From Centroberyx gerrardi (Eukaryota; Chordata; Actinopteri; Beryciformes; Berycidae): DNA of 64,000 nt. The DNA lies in contig NC_136004.1 in the NCBI RefSeq assembly GCF_048128805.1, forward strand, positions 19,094,185-19,158,184. The letters run 5' to 3'. The position numbers were made by a program, and so were the translations under genes. Shown one piece after another: positions 11,338 to 22,727 of the stretch (positions within the stretch are counted from its first letter, which is position 1; every line of letters begins with the position of its first letter). The notes under the pieces are model-generated. The model made no database searches. It worked only from the letters and a program-made list of their open reading frames with translations, and was not told where the DNA came from.

Positions 11338-14300
11338 TTAGGGGCCCAAAGGTTATGAGTTCTGCATCATTTAACACTCTTAGCCAACACACTCACTAGT
11401 CACCCTTTGACGCACAAGTGAAGTGACAATATAGTTTCAATTGTAAATTGAGACAAAGCCCTTTGGGCTATAACCACAGTCACTACACATCAGTGTCTTT
11501 GTTTACATGCACAGAGTAACCCGGCTACTGGCCGCACTCCGGTTAAGGTCTTTTTTGGATTAAGCTGTCTTCATTCACCTTTGCCACCAGCTATCCTCTA
11601 CATATTTGACTGAGGTTACTTTTAATGAAGGGCAAAGAAATTATCATCCCAACAGTAATAACAATAGTAAATACTGAGCACTGACATGTTTGTTGACAAA
11701 AAAAAAACAACGTAACCAAAAAGTGAAAGGAGTAAAATGTTTACATGCCAAAGTAACTCATTTAACCCAATTTTTGGAGTAAGTGAGCCAGTTTGAGCTT
11801 AATGGGCTTATTCTATCCAATTTATGATGTTTACATGTGTTGACCCAAACTTTGGTTATTTGAGTAACTGGGTTAAAAGGGAATTCTCTGTGCATGTAAA
11901 TGTAGGCAATGATTTACTGGAAAACAAGCAATATACTTGGGAACGTTCCTGTACACGTCCATTCACACACCATCAAACATCAACATCAAATCAGTTAGGA
12001 TACATGCAACTCTGTACTTCTCCATAAGCTATGTGACTCTTCTTCTTCTTCTTCTTCTTCTTCTTCTTCTTCTTCTTCTTCTCTGTTTCTTTTCTCCATT
12101 TTCCTTCCCCTCAGCCTCGGCTCTAACCTACCTCCATAAGAAGAGGATCATCCACAGGGATTTGAAACCGGAGAACATTGTGCTACAGCAGGGGGAGAAG
12201 AGAGTGAGTTGAAGACCTTCTGACCTTCTTGTTATTACAAATACGCCCCAGATCAAACCAAAAAAGGTCACATACAGGCTAACCGTTATTAGTCGCTTCA
12301 TGAGGAATAGGTACAGGAGACAGGTCTGTCTCACATCCTCATGTTTTACTAGGTGAGTGCAGTATTGTTGTGTTGAATGTCAGTTTATAATTTAATTTAA
12401 TGTGGGAAGTTAAAACTCACTCTATCTCCTTATCCCTGCAATTACCAGAGGCTTCTGGGATTGTATACCGCTTACCTTCCTGTATGGGCCTCCCTCTGTT
12501 TGGTTTATTATGTAATATACCATCTCATCCCCCGGCCCGCCATAGAATGCACGGAAATGAAGCGTGTTATATAACTGTGGCTAGACATATTAAAGATGTT
12601 TATTCATGTTTATGCGCATACTGCTGTATTTATGGGATTGTACTAAATACACTTTATCTCTGTCAAGTTTACATTTTTACATAAAACACTTGTTTTGATT
12701 GTTTTTTTTACATAATAGAGGACAGTAAATCCAACATACTGACGCAATTGTTGATTTAGGTTATTGAGGCAGAAGTTGGTATGCACAAATGGAAAGAAAG
12801 GCATCAAGAGCTTATATCTGTTCATGTGTTCGTGAGCCACTCAGGTTTAGGTTATCCAGTAGTAATTACAGGATATCATTTTGTCAATAGCACTTATTTA
12901 TTTGACTTTCTCCCCCAATTTCAGTTGATCCATAAGATTATAGATCTCGGCTATGCGAAGGAGCTGGACCAGAGCAGCCTTTGTACCTCATTTGTGGGAA
13001 CTCTGCAGTACCTAGTAAGTGATGAAAGGTCGAGGTAAACATGCATTTGTGTGTGCACATGAGCTCTGAAGTGTGTTCCACACACTAACAACTGAACCTG
13101 TTCTTTCTCTTTCCTCCTCCCACCTTCCAGGCCCCAGAACTCATCGAGAGACAGAAGTACACAGTCACTGTGGACTACTGGAGCTTTGGGACTTTGGTGT
13201 TTGAGTGTATCGCAGGATTTCGTCCCTTCTTACCAACCTGGCAACCTGTTCCCTGGTAGTACCACCCTCAAACTAGTCTGCATGCTGAATCACAAAACTT
13301 CCATACCTAGGCAAATTTCAAATAAAATAAACAAGACTAGACTAGACTGTTTTTTCTTAGTAAGTTCCCTGAATAAGGGCAATGCACATCAAGCATTGTG
13401 CCAACAGGGTGGCACCCATTTCATCCCCCTCAAATCTCCCCCTCTCCGATTGCCAATGAAATTACAAACACATTCCTCAGCTCCAATGTTCCTTTACACC
13501 TCACCCACTGCAGCCTTGGTTTTGAATAATAAGCTGTACGATTACATTTTCTTTTGAGTTGGATGTTTAGTAATGATAAGCTTCATTCCAGATAAATATT
13601 GTTATTACATGAATGGATTTCAACACGAGGAGAGAACAAACGAGAGTAGCCAGAGGAAAGAATTGAAGGAAATGTGGGTTTGTGCCGAGGTCAATTCCCT
13701 TGGTACTATTAATTTGCACCGCCAAACCTAAATTTGTCAGGGATTTTTTCCAAATGATTCTCTGCCTCTATCTCCCACATAATCCATCAATTTCCTTTTT
13801 AGGCATAATAAGCTGAGGATGAAGCAGGATGCTGACATTGTGGTGTACGAGGACCTCACAGGAGAAGTCCGCTTCTCCAAACATCTCCCGCAGCCCAACA
13901 ACCTCAACAGGTAACAGACACGCACACTAATGCTTACTCATGACTATAAGAATCTCAGCGCAACATCTGAACATTGTGTTTTACAGTCTGTTGTTGGAGC
14001 GGCTGGAGAAGTGGCTGCAGCTGATGCTCAAGTGGTCTCCTCAGGAGAGAGGCAAAGACCCCCAGTCCACACCCAGCGACTGCTTCTCCCAGCTGGAGAC
14101 CATACTGGAGCTCAAGGTTTTCTCTTTCATTCGTTCATTCATTCATTCATTCATTCATTCATTCCTTTTGTCTTGTTGTCCCCCACACAATGAAATCAAG
14201 ACTATAGATCAGGCTGTCTCCAACCGTCTGTCAAACGCAATATCTTAGACACCACTGGTCTGATTTTGACGAAACTCAGAGGGATGATGCGTCTTTGCAA

Positions 14301-15370
14301 TGTGTTCCAGCATTTTAAAATATACACTGCATACATATAAATATACACCTAATGGTGGCACTATAATTAAAGGTCACATTTTTAATCTCAAACGTGATAT
14401 CTCAGATACCAGTGGAGACATGATGCATTTCGGCACTTCGTTCTAGTGTTTCCAAAATTACACTGATAGGTCTGATGGGGTAATCATCATAATAAAAGGT
14501 CAAAATTTCTATCTTTGGAAGGCCCTAACTGCTACACCAGTGGTCCAGTTGTGATGAAACTTGGACAGATGATACATCTTGTTTGTGATTCTGTTTCTGA
14601 TTCACGGGGTGCCTACGTCATTTTATAGGGGAACATCATGTTTGCTTGTTCTTTCTCCACCATGCTTAATCTTTCTCAATCTCTCCTCCCCCAGCTGGTT
14701 CATGTTCTGAACATGGTCTCTGCTAAGATCCTGACGTACTCAGTTTCGGCCAGTGAGACCGTGGCTGACTTGCAGCTGAGAATAGAAAAAGACACCAACA
14801 TCCCTCCAGCCAACCAGGAGCTGCTGCTGGAGGCTGGATTAGCCTTGGAGCCTCATGGAGAGGCGACGCAGTGCGCCATAGATTACACAGTAATATCTAA
14901 CATAAATACATACAGCACCCACATGGACACGCAATATTCACCCATCGAATACACAATGTGAGAGTGTGCTGTGTTACAGTATGATATCTGTGTCTGTAGG
15001 AGATAGACGGGCGACGGACAGACTTGCCTCTGGTCTTCCTGTTTGATCGCTCCTCTTGCAGTTACGAACCCCAGTTTGCACCTCGCACACTCCCTGAAAA
15101 CATACGCTTCGTCCGTGAGTACACTGCTTGTTTTTCCTTATATAAGAATAAGAAAAATACTTCTTCAACCTGTATTTCTCTACAATGGCTTCTCAGAGTC
15201 TTCATCTCTTTCTGCCTCTACCTCTGTCTGTTCATTTCAGGTGAATCTACTTTAGTGGCTTGAACATGATGAACAATTTTGCCAAAGCATCTAAATATAA
15301 TTGAATAAAATAAATTAATAACATTTCATAAGTACTTCATAACAATAAACATCTGTTCCATTTGTCTGAC

Positions 15371-15422
<52 letters not shown>

Positions 15423-15744
15423 TTGTGTAATGAAAATCTGGGTTGCTGTGTATTCACTGCACAGTGACTTTCAGTACTTCTTTGTGTATGGGGCTAGAGT
15501 GTTTCTTTCAAAAGAGCGGGAAGAAAAAGTCAAGCAGGAACATTCACATAATGAATCCATCTGTCTCCGTCTCTCTCTGTCTTTGCCTGTCTCTGTCTCT
15601 CTCATAGAGACGGACCCTAAGCACATGCTGCCTTACAGTCCTCTGAGGAGGACTTGTGGCCAGGCATGGCACACCATCCGCTCCCTGAAGGAAGACTGGC
15701 AGAGACTGCAGCAGGGGCAGAAAGTTGCCATGTAGGACGCCCTC

Positions 15745-15781
<37 letters not shown>

Positions 15782-16539
15782 GCTGTATGTCTATATTTGA
15801 TAAAACATATACATATTTTCTCCTCTTTCTTTCAGCATGAGCCTACTGAGACACAACTCCTCACTGTCCAAGCAGAAGAATGAGATGGTGTCCATGCACC
15901 AGAGACTGACGGCCAAGCTGGACTTCTTCACCACCAGCCTGCACATAGACATGGACAAATACCAGGAGCAGAGAGCCACAGGGATCGGTACTGTGACACG
16001 AAATCATGTTGATAGATATCAGATTACTAAAGGGACTTAACACTGCAACTGCCAATATCGCATTACACCTTTAAACGGGTCATTCTTACTTTCCATCATC
16101 GATGATGTCAGTACCCCCCCAAATGAGAACAATCCTAATTGTGTGCAAGTTTTACTTCTTTTTTCGTCAAGGGAGATTGAAATAAAGAATATGTCAGGGT
16201 GTAAATTATTTAGAGCTTGATTTGGCTTGTTTTTTACCTCAGGTGGAAAATGCACAAATAATGTCCATAGTGCAGGAACCATCATTCTTCAAAAGCTATT
16301 CCCTTAATTCTATGTTTTTAAGCAAAAGTGATGAATAAACGTAAATATATACAAATGCTTACTGGTAGAATAGCAGTGGATCTCGGTCTACACTGTAAGA
16401 TCATGTATCTAGACTTGAGTACTGAGTACAATTCATTCTGCCGCTGACTAATGATAGTCTGGTTACGTTTTCTAGCGTCAGAGAAACTTCTGGGTGTGTG
16501 GAGGGAAATGGAGCAGACTGCTGTCAGCTGTGGTCAGGT

Positions 16540-16577
<38 letters not shown>

Positions 16578-17977
16578 TGTGTACACGTGTGGAAGGATTC
16601 ATATACTGAAAACTAAAACCCATACTGTGGTGCAGGCCAAGGTGAGTGAACTGGAGGAGGAGATGATGCAGCTGCAGACAGACATAGTGGACCTGCAGAG
16701 ACAGCCGTGGAGGAGTGGAGAGGCCCTGGACACACTGTAAGACACAATATGATCAGTCTGAACCTAACTTCATCATAAAAACAATTGCTTTTTGGACGTT
16801 AACCTCCATGCTTCTCTCTCTCTGTCCTTCAGTGAGGGAAAGGCCATGGAGTTGTTCCGCAAACTCAGAGAGAAACCCAGAGGTTTGAAATGAACATGCA
16901 TCTGTTCACTATACACTTTACACTTCTTACAGTATTTCCATCTAAAAGTAAACCTGCTTCCTGCATCCTTCCTGTCTTTCCTTGTCCTTGCCCTGGTCAG
17001 ACCAGCGGTGCTCGGGGGACAGTCAGGAGGTGGTGCGCTTGGTGGTTCAGGCTGTGCAGTTCTATGAGAGGAAACTCAGAGACTTCTACACTCACCTCAG
17101 GTACTCACACACAAACACGCTACATTCTCATAAAGCTCCAACAACAATTACAAGAACATGCAGAACAGTATACATTTTGCAACCTTACAAAGAAGAAGTA
17201 CACATTTTGCAGTCTTACAAGGAAGAATAACTTAACTAAATATATAATAATAATAATAATGATAATAATAAACTTTATTTATATAGCTCTTTTCAAAAAG
17301 TTACAAAGTGCTTTACAACAAGAAAATATAGTTTAAAAAGTCAATAAAATATAATACGAGATAAAGGACTTAAAAGTAGAAAAGAACACCATCTAAAAGA
17401 AGGAATGCAATGAAATGGAATACAATAAATAATAAAAAGAAATATAATAAATTAAAATAGAATAAAATAACTTAAAATAAACACTAAGAGAAGGCCTTTA
17501 CATAAAAGAAGTGACTTAAAAGATGATACTGAATATACTGTATATCATAATAATATAATAAGAACTAAATATATCATTGTATATGGAGGGGTGGCAGTAG
17601 CCTAGAAGTTAGAGAAGCAGGCTTGTGACCGGAAGATGGCCAGTTTGTATCCCAGGATCGGCTAGGAAAATGTGGGTGGGGAAAGTGAATGAGTAACGCT
17701 CTCCCCTCCTTCAACAACCTCTGTTGCGATGCCCTTGAGCAAGGCACTTAACCCCCAACTGCTCCAATGGAGCTGCTCAGTGGCCACCAGTAAAGGACTG
17801 TGGTTGTACTGGGCAGCTCCCAGGTGTGAATGTGTGTAACTGTACGAAAGTGAAGAAGGGTGTTGCTGGAAACAAGCATGCATGCTCAGGTGACTCTCCC
17901 TGGATAAATAAAGGTATATCTTGGTTGAATACAAGATTTTGTAGAACAAATTTTAATTTGTGTTGCTATAATGGAAC

Positions 17978-18069
<92 letters not shown>

Positions 18070-18238
18070 GCAGTAAGACGGTGGTGTGCCGTCAGCGTGT
18101 GATGGAGCTGCTGCCCAAGGTGGAGGGAGTGGTCCAGAGGATGGCAGAGAGCGAGCAAGTCCTCATGAGTCTGCAGGAGAAACGACAGAGGGAGCTGTGG
18201 AACCTGCTCAAAGTCGCCTGTGTGAGGGAACATGAAGT

Positions 18239-18294
<56 letters not shown>

Positions 18295-19041
18295 TCACTC
18301 TCTCTGTCTCTCCCTCTCTCTCTCTCCCTCTCTCTATCTCTCTTATTTTACTGCAGAAAGTGCAGTAAAATAATTTGCTTCCTCAAATCATCAAGACTAA
18401 CAATTGTGATTAATAATCATGATCGCAATATCTAGCAAAATAATTAAGATGATCATTTTGTGCCATAATTGTGCTGCCCTGTTACACACATATTAATTAG
18501 CACAGATTAGTACATAATAATATGTATTCTCTTATCTAGAGTAAGGTTCGCAGCCCGGTGAGTGGGAGTCCTGATGGCATACGAACCCCCTCTTCAGTAC
18601 CCCCCCTACTGACCCCCAGACACAGCTTACAGCAGTTGTGAGTGCACTCATACACACACACACACACACATACACACACAAACACAACACACAACTTTCA
18701 GAATGTTTTTGAATTCAGTACGTTTTCGAAGAGCCTGCGTTGCATTGGTTTTTCAGTGCTAAATATGTCATGCACCTGCTGGCTGATCAAGTCAAAGCTA
18801 AATTCACTCACTCCACTGCTATCCATTCTCCCCAAAGGATATCATCAAATAACCCTCTGGAAGGCACAAAAACATTTCCCATACATACAGTAATGTTTTT
18901 GAGAATGAGTAACATCTGGATGAATCATTCTGGGTGTGTTTGCAGTGATGAATCCCTAGTGGAGGAGAGCAGGACATTCGAGAGTCGACTCCAGAGTCTG
19001 CTGCATGACACCATCCAGGAGTCAGAGAGCAGCATGGAGGT

Positions 19042-19084
<43 letters not shown>

Positions 19085-19714
19085 GTGTTGTGATTTATAA
19101 CTGTATTAAAGCCAATTTTAGCTAGTTTTCAGTACCCATCCTTGGATCAGCTGCATGAAGAGAGCTCACATTACTCCTGTTTTAAAGTCTCTGCATTGGT
19201 TACCAGTGAGCTGTAGAACAGACTGAAGATTTTTGGTAGATGGTATGCTACCAAAATATGTTCCTGCTAGAGCCATCGGATCCACAGACTCTCTTAGTTG
19301 TCTCCAAAACAAGGACTGAGACTTATTATGAGGCTGCTTTTAGCTCCTATGCACTCAGGCGTTGGAACAGTTTTCCATTTGACTTGAAGGCAGATAATTC
19401 AAAGTTTATAAGCCTTTAACTCTTAAATGCCCTGATGTAAAGCGCATTGCATTACATTTTAATGTAGGAAATGAGCTATATAAATAAAGTTGGATTGATT
19501 AATTGATTGGAATGCAAATACTTAGAAGTTAGGTGCCCTTACACAGGGGCAGCAACGTTTTGACCACTCTTTCACACACACATGCATATGCACAGTATGA
19601 TTTTCTCTGAATTATGTGTGATGAAGATTATCTTGATCTCTACATCACTGCTAGGTGCTGAGGGAGTGGACGTGGCTGAACGGAGGACAGAGTTTCTCCA
19701 GCGATCTCTCCTAA
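3214..19714 (+). CDS. ikbkb: Inhibitor of NF-kB kinase subunit beta (IKK-beta)
   Basis: Serine/threonine kinase that phosphorylates I-kappa-B and so frees NF-kB in the cytoplasm. Coding exons: 3214-3318, 7372-7466, 9451-9571, 10617-10686, 12115-12203, 12925-13014, 13131-13255, 13803-13910, 13987-14116, 14695-14889, 15000-15114, 15608-15731, 15836-15987, 16476-16537, 16636-16736, 16833-16882, 17001-17100, 18074-18221, 18540-18637, 18946-19039, 19655-19714; all keep frame and total 743 aa (human 756). Visible: glycine loop LGTGGFGNV (21-29), IAIK lysine K44, HRD aspartate D146, DLG (167-169), and the activation loop SLCTS with S178 and S182. The ubiquitin-like segment starts LVHVLNMV (312), then a helical scaffold/dimerisation region with KTVVCRQ..LLPKVE, and a C-terminal NEMO-binding element REWTWL (727-732). 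The 5'UTR is spliced (acceptor 3198-3199). Neighbours vdac3 and polb agree with human 8p11. Exon ends were placed by hand. Confidence 0.96.
3606..4014. mobile_element. MITE with about 45-bp terminal inverted repeats
   Basis: The left end has a run of A followed by GTCACATATGAAAACCCAC, then ATGTGAATTCCAAAGCAC. The reverse complement of the right end reads AAAAAAAGTCACATCCGAAA, then ACCCACATGGGAATTCAAAGCAC, nearly identical. TA dinucleotides flank both ends (3606-3607 and 4013-4014), as expected for a TA target duplication. The interior is full of CACATGTGAAAA-like words in both orientations, so the whole 0.4 kb is nearly self-complementary. It lies in intron 1 of the coding part of ikbkb and has no ORF. 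Confidence 0.75.
5230..6198 (+). CDS. LINE reverse transcriptase, C-terminal part
   Basis: A 322-aa open frame with RT signatures: an [10 protein letters not shown] block at the start, the [16 protein letters not shown] block, the catalytic FVDD box (usually FADD in this clade; one residue differs), and the downstream [11 protein letters not shown] and [15 protein letters not shown] blocks typical of L2/CR1-like elements of fish. The N-terminal endonuclease and the first RT blocks are missing. The frame is open without stops through the conserved C-terminal segment ending near LLNSAPR, so this copy is fairly young. It is transposon-encoded and not a host gene. Confidence 0.85.
   Translation: MRMLFIDFSSAFNTFIPSKLITKLGDLGINTSLCSWILDFLTNRPQYVRLGNHTSSTLTPNTGVPQGCVLSPLLYSLFTYDCTPVHGSNTIIKFVDDTMAVGLININDESAYREEVQHLAAWCANNNLALNTKKTKELIVDFRKTKGCTHTPIHINGTEVERVTSFKFLGVHISEDLSWTLNTSTLVKKAHQRLFFLRRLKKIHMSPQILVNFYRCTIESILTNCITVWYGNCSVSDRKALQRVVETAQRITSTPLPVIETVHLKRSLRRARSIVRDTSRPGHRLFALLPSGRRYRNLCSRTSRLRNSFFPSAVTLLNSAPR
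6361..6575 (+). repeat. 63-bp tandem repeat in LINE 3'UTR
   Basis: The word ATCTTAGCACACTCATACTA recurs at 6361, 6424, 6487 and 6550, an exact 63-bp period. Units are almost identical and are built from shorter ACTGTTATTTAT words. The array lies in the 3'UTR of the L2-like element. Confidence 0.9.
6961..7290. repeat. Degenerate AT-rich tandem repeat
   Basis: About four diverged units share CTGCTATTTAGC-like and AACAGAAATGCC words: ACTGCTATTTAGCC near 6991, ACTGCTATTTAGC near 7068, GCTACTAATTAGCC near 7175 and TGCTGCTTATTAGC near 7263, with ATTAA(A/G)CAGAAATGCC between them (near 7038, 7121 and 7223). The period is roughly 80-110 bp. It directly follows the LINE tail and precedes a TG tract. 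Confidence 0.65.
7313..7360. repeat. (TG)n microsatellite
   Basis: Pure TG dinucleotide run ending 11 bp before an ikbkb exon. Confidence 0.95.
8620..8885 (+). repeat. Dispersed repeat, copy 1
   Basis: This matches 18690-18895 through shared words in the same order: CTTTCAGAATGTTTTTGA, GCAT(C/T)GGTTTTTCA, GTCAAA(A/G)CTAA, a CCCCAA(G/A)GGA segment, AAATAACC, and ATTTCCCA. Both copies lie in ikbkb introns and follow a CA-rich tract. No terminal repeats or ORF recognised. Confidence 0.6.
10760..10809. repeat. (AG)n microsatellite
   Basis: AG dinucleotide run with one interruption, in an ikbkb intron. Confidence 0.9.
11296..11332. repeat. (CA)n microsatellite
   Basis: CA dinucleotide run. A second short CA run lies at 11143-11166 in the same ikbkb intron. 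Confidence 0.9.
12037..12082. repeat. (CTT)n trinucleotide run
   Basis: CTT repeat ending about 30 bp before the ikbkb exon at 12115, forming part of its pyrimidine tract. Confidence 0.9.
14128..14165. repeat. (ATTC)n tetranucleotide run
   Basis: ATTC repeat starting about 12 bp after the ikbkb donor site at 14117. Confidence 0.9.
14235..14600. repeat. Degenerate tandem repeat, period about 140 bp
   Basis: Three related units start near 14240, 14388 and 14525. Each has a CACCA(C/G)TGGTC-like or ATACCAGTGG word followed by a (G/C)ATGATGC- or GATGATACATC-like word, and the first two end in AAAATATACACTG / AAAATTACACTG. Units are clearly diverged. They occupy most of one ikbkb intron. Confidence 0.55.
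15375..15416. repeat. (TG)n microsatellite
   Basis: TG dinucleotide run in an ikbkb intron. Confidence 0.9.
15747..15779. repeat. (CA)n microsatellite
   Basis: CA run starting about 16 bp after the ikbkb donor at 15732. Confidence 0.9.
16543..16574. repeat. (GT)n microsatellite
   Basis: GT run starting 5 bp after the ikbkb donor at 16538. Confidence 0.9.
17585..17945 (+). mobile_element. tRNA-derived SINE
   Basis: It starts with a tRNA-like head: GGCAGTAGCCTAGAAGTTAG as a weak box A and, about 50 bp on, CCAGTTTGTATCCCAGGATC as a decayed box B. A conserved-looking body follows (CCTTGAGCAAGGCACTTAACCC), with a GGATAAATAAAGG tail. This arrangement is typical of common fish SINEs. It sits in an ikbkb intron; boundaries are approximate. 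Confidence 0.7.
17981..18066. repeat. Long (GT)n microsatellite
   Basis: About 85 bp of GT with one TCTG break, ending 7 bp before the ikbkb exon at 18074. The exon acceptor (TTTTGCAG) follows directly. Confidence 0.95.
18239..18345. repeat. (CT)n microsatellite
   Basis: About 50 bp of pure CT followed by a diverged CT/CCCT tract, starting about 17 bp after the ikbkb donor at 18222. Confidence 0.95.
18690..18895 (+). repeat. Dispersed repeat, copy 2
   Basis: Second copy of the repeat at 8620-8885, with the same words in the same order. It runs from CTTTCAGAATGTTTTTGA to ATTTCCCATAC. Confidence 0.6.
19043..19081. repeat. (CA)n microsatellite
   Basis: CA run starting 3 bp after the ikbkb donor GT at 19040, so it overlaps the extended donor region. 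Confidence 0.95.
19090..19510 (+). mobile_element. Rex1-like LINE, 3' end fragment
   Basis: The segment contains remnants of the C-terminal RT region found in fish Rex1-type LINEs: a CTGCATTGGTTACCAGT block (a decayed LHWLPV motif), a CCTGCTAGAGCC region, and GCACTCAGGCGTTGGAACAG (a decayed LWNSLP region). A tail GCTATATAAATAAAGTTGG plus GATT repeats follows. No open frame remains. It lies in the last ikbkb intron. Confidence 0.7.
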
Positions 19715-21668
19715 ACTGTCTCAGTCTTTGCTGAAATGTGAAGCGGTCCTCTGCTGCCCCTGTGTGGAAAGGATGGCAAACTGCATGAGGCTGCAGTTTC
19801 TCTGTGGACCATTTTGAAGGGATGCTCCCATTCATCAGCCACTGATTGTTACTGGCAGATATTTGCGTAATGAGATTAGTGATCGGCTCCACTACTCCTG
19901 TCTGACTTTGTAAAGGAGGAAACATTTTTTGCTTCCATGTAGTACATTGAAGCACATTCTATCTTTGATTAGCAATAACATAAAAGAAATGTGTTCGAGG
20001 TGGATCTTATTTATTCACTCGCCTATAAATTTAAAGTAAATGTTAAGTCATTTTTTTGACGAAGCTGCACTTCACCTTGCCCAGAACAAATATTAAAGCA
20101 AATACTGGTATCAGGGATCGTATCAGCTGATTTTCTTAAGACAAAGTCTGTCATCTGTTAATATAATTCCAATCAGAGCATTCCTACAGTATTACTGTAT
20201 GTAGAAAGACGTTTAAAACTTCTCTTTTAAAACAGTGGGCTGTGTGACCTTAAAACGGTTGACAAATGTATTAAAAAGCACATTTTATGTTCATTTCTGA
20301 AAACGAGAAGTTTATAAATTAGTGTCATCGATTTGTTAATGTGATAAATCTTGTCCAGAAATATTTCTCTCTTACTGTATGTTTTTAGCCATATATTTTA
20401 GTCACATTTTAGTTTATCATTGTTGCTCTACATGGTGGACTTCTATCAGGATACAAACTGTATTTTACTAAGGCTTCATGATTGTGTTCAAAAATTAGGT
20501 GTTTCTGTATTGTATGGTATGTAACTATATTTCATTGTACTTCAGTGTAGTGTTTCTCACTGGACTTTCATTTTTAAGATATCTATTTTACTAAGCCAAT
20601 CATTTACTGAAATGGGAGGCTATTATTGCTATATGCTGGATGATTGTAAGAATGTTGTGTCTGCATTTATTCAGTGGTTTTGTGCCCACTGATAAACAAA
20701 CTGCATGTAACGAAAGAGACTCAGCCTGTCCAGCGTCCCTTGGCAGCCCGAAGACAATTTTCTGTTTTTCATTCTTGTGTTATTGCAGCTATTCTACTGT
20801 AGCTTGTCCCTGCCGCATTTGTGGCATTTTGGGTTATACGAGTCCCAAGGGCCGGCCTGCCAGTCAGAAGAAATATATTGACATAAAGGTCAAACCCAGC
20901 TCATCTGGCTTGGTTGAAGATCACAGCGTACCAGGCGAATGCCAGTGACTTTTGATGTAAAACCTGATTTTGAAACATTTCAATAAGGTCCAATCTATAC
21001 TCTGTAGCTGAATTTTGAAAATTGCTACCGAGACGATTAACTCACTAATTGTCAGTTTTACATTACATTAGATTTTACATTAGTGTGGGCTGGATCTGGC
21101 CACTACTGCAATATTTTGCAGCGCTGTTGAGATTTTCTTTACGTTTGGCTTCAGAGCTGCACCCCCATCCTGCCCCCCAGTGATGCCCCACAGAGAGAAT
21201 AAAGTCATGCATACAGGCACGGCCGCTCACTGCTGTGTTCCCTCTTAATCCCAGCTGTCAGACCTGGCTAACAGTACTGTATACAGATAGTGCCAAGTGT
21301 GGGGAGATGTTACATATTGTCAAGTGCCTGTGATGTCCTGTTGTCTGTATGTGTGCACATGTGTATTAAAAGATTGATAGCTGTAGGATTGTCATTATGT
21401 CAGAATGTACGACTATTAAGACATTTCCATCATGATTTTAGAAAAAGCTGAATATTGTTTTTTGAATACAATGATTTATTGTACTGTAAGCGATGTTTTT
21501 CTTTATTTTATTCCCAATCCCCTGGGAATAAGAGCACAAATTCTCTTCCCTTCCTCCACCTATTCCTTGTCAACCAAAAAATACAAAACAGCAGAAAAAT
21601 ACATAACTCACATAGACAGCGATGGACAGAACAGTGTTTGACATTCTTTATTCCATGAATTCAATAAA
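19715..21668 (+). other. ikbkb 3' flank / probable long 3'UTR
   Basis: No coding exon was found. Candidate plus-strand polyadenylation signals are AATAAA near 21198 (GAGAATAAAGTC) and near 21663 (TTCAATAAAATC). The transcript end is not determined; either site would give a 3'UTR of 1.5-1.9 kb. Confidence 0.45.
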
Positions 21669-21670
21669 AT
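21644..21670. terminator. Convergent poly(A) signals of ikbkb (+) and vdac3 (-)
   Basis: TTTATT (AATAAA on the minus strand) near 21647 and AATAAA on the plus strand near 21663 lie about 10 bp apart in the gap between two convergent genes. Together they could end both transcripts. This is an inference from motif and position only. Confidence 0.45.
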
Positions 21671-22521
21671 CAGTTTGAGGTCTTAACTGCTGACTATTTT
21701 CCCTATTCAAAGCACAGCACAGACAAAGTGAAATGGTAGTGGTGAAGGTCTAACAGGTACAGGACACAAAAAGAGACAAGACAAAGAGATGACAGGGAGT
21801 TCCTAATTGCCATTGGCCAAAACAGGACCAGAAAAATAGAGATCTTTAGGCAACTGAGGGAACACAGTTTGTATTGTGTTGTTGAGGTTGAGCGGTGGAA
21901 TCGAAATCAGTCAACTCATATGAGAAGTTAATAGTCCCTCTTTGTCTTTTCTGCTTAGTACTCTTTCGCTACTTTTATTGCATCAGTTTACACATCAGTC
22001 AATGTACTTGTCAATGTGACAATGAAAAGTCAAAATAAAAACTTAACACTTCCCTCTGGCTTTGAGAGCATGCACCGAAAAAAACACAACATAACAAAAC
22101 AAGCATCCTCTATTAATCTCATTAGCTTGAAAAATCAAAGGTGAATCCAATACATGATCTGAGGGAAAATGAGCTGACCACACAGTCAAACTAAGAAGGT
22201 GCTTCAAACCTCATCTCATAAAGAATGATGTGTCTGAGGGACCAGGACAAATGCTCGACCGCCAATGGGGTGCACTTTGTCTGGTCAAACTGGTCAAAAG
22301 TAGCACATTATCTGGAGAAGAGGATGTTTTGTAGGAATTGCCTACTGACCACTGTGTTATTTTGCTGTACTGTGATAAATACTTAAAAGTTGGTATTGCT
22401 GTGGAACCTGTAAATGATGTAGAACCTAAAAACAACCAGGATAAATGACTCTTGATTCCTTTTTGATTACAGTACTGGAGGTCTTGGAGGGTGCTAAGGG
22501 TTGTAGGGTTAAGGCCAAAGA

Positions 22522-22567
<46 letters not shown>

Positions 22568-22598
22568 TTGTGCGTATGTGTGTGTGTGTGTGTGTGTG
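22522..22598. repeat. (TG)n microsatellite
   Basis: Interrupted TG run in the 3' flank of vdac3. Confidence 0.95.
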
Positions 22599-22727
22599 GG
22601 ACTCAGAAGGGGGATGTGTTAAAGTGTTGTTGAGTGGACTTTTGAGGTGTTGTCACATTTGGGCTCTTTACTTTTCCCTCTCCCACGTTGCTTTCCTCTT
22701 TCCCGCTCCGTCTTCCCCCCTGAATCC

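Noticed and set aside
15430-15735. 101-codon ORF as a separate gene
   Set aside because: It contains the ikbkb exon 15608-15731 in frame, but the upstream part is intron.
17826-18368. 180-codon ORF with long CV and SL runs
   Set aside because: It comes from translating GT and CT microsatellites. Only the part at 18074-18221 is real ikbkb exon.
20640-20948. 102-codon ORF after ikbkb, possible small gene
   Set aside because: No domain or splice pattern; it lies in the probable ikbkb 3'UTR. CPCRICGILGY looked zinc-finger-like but lacks a second pair of ligands.
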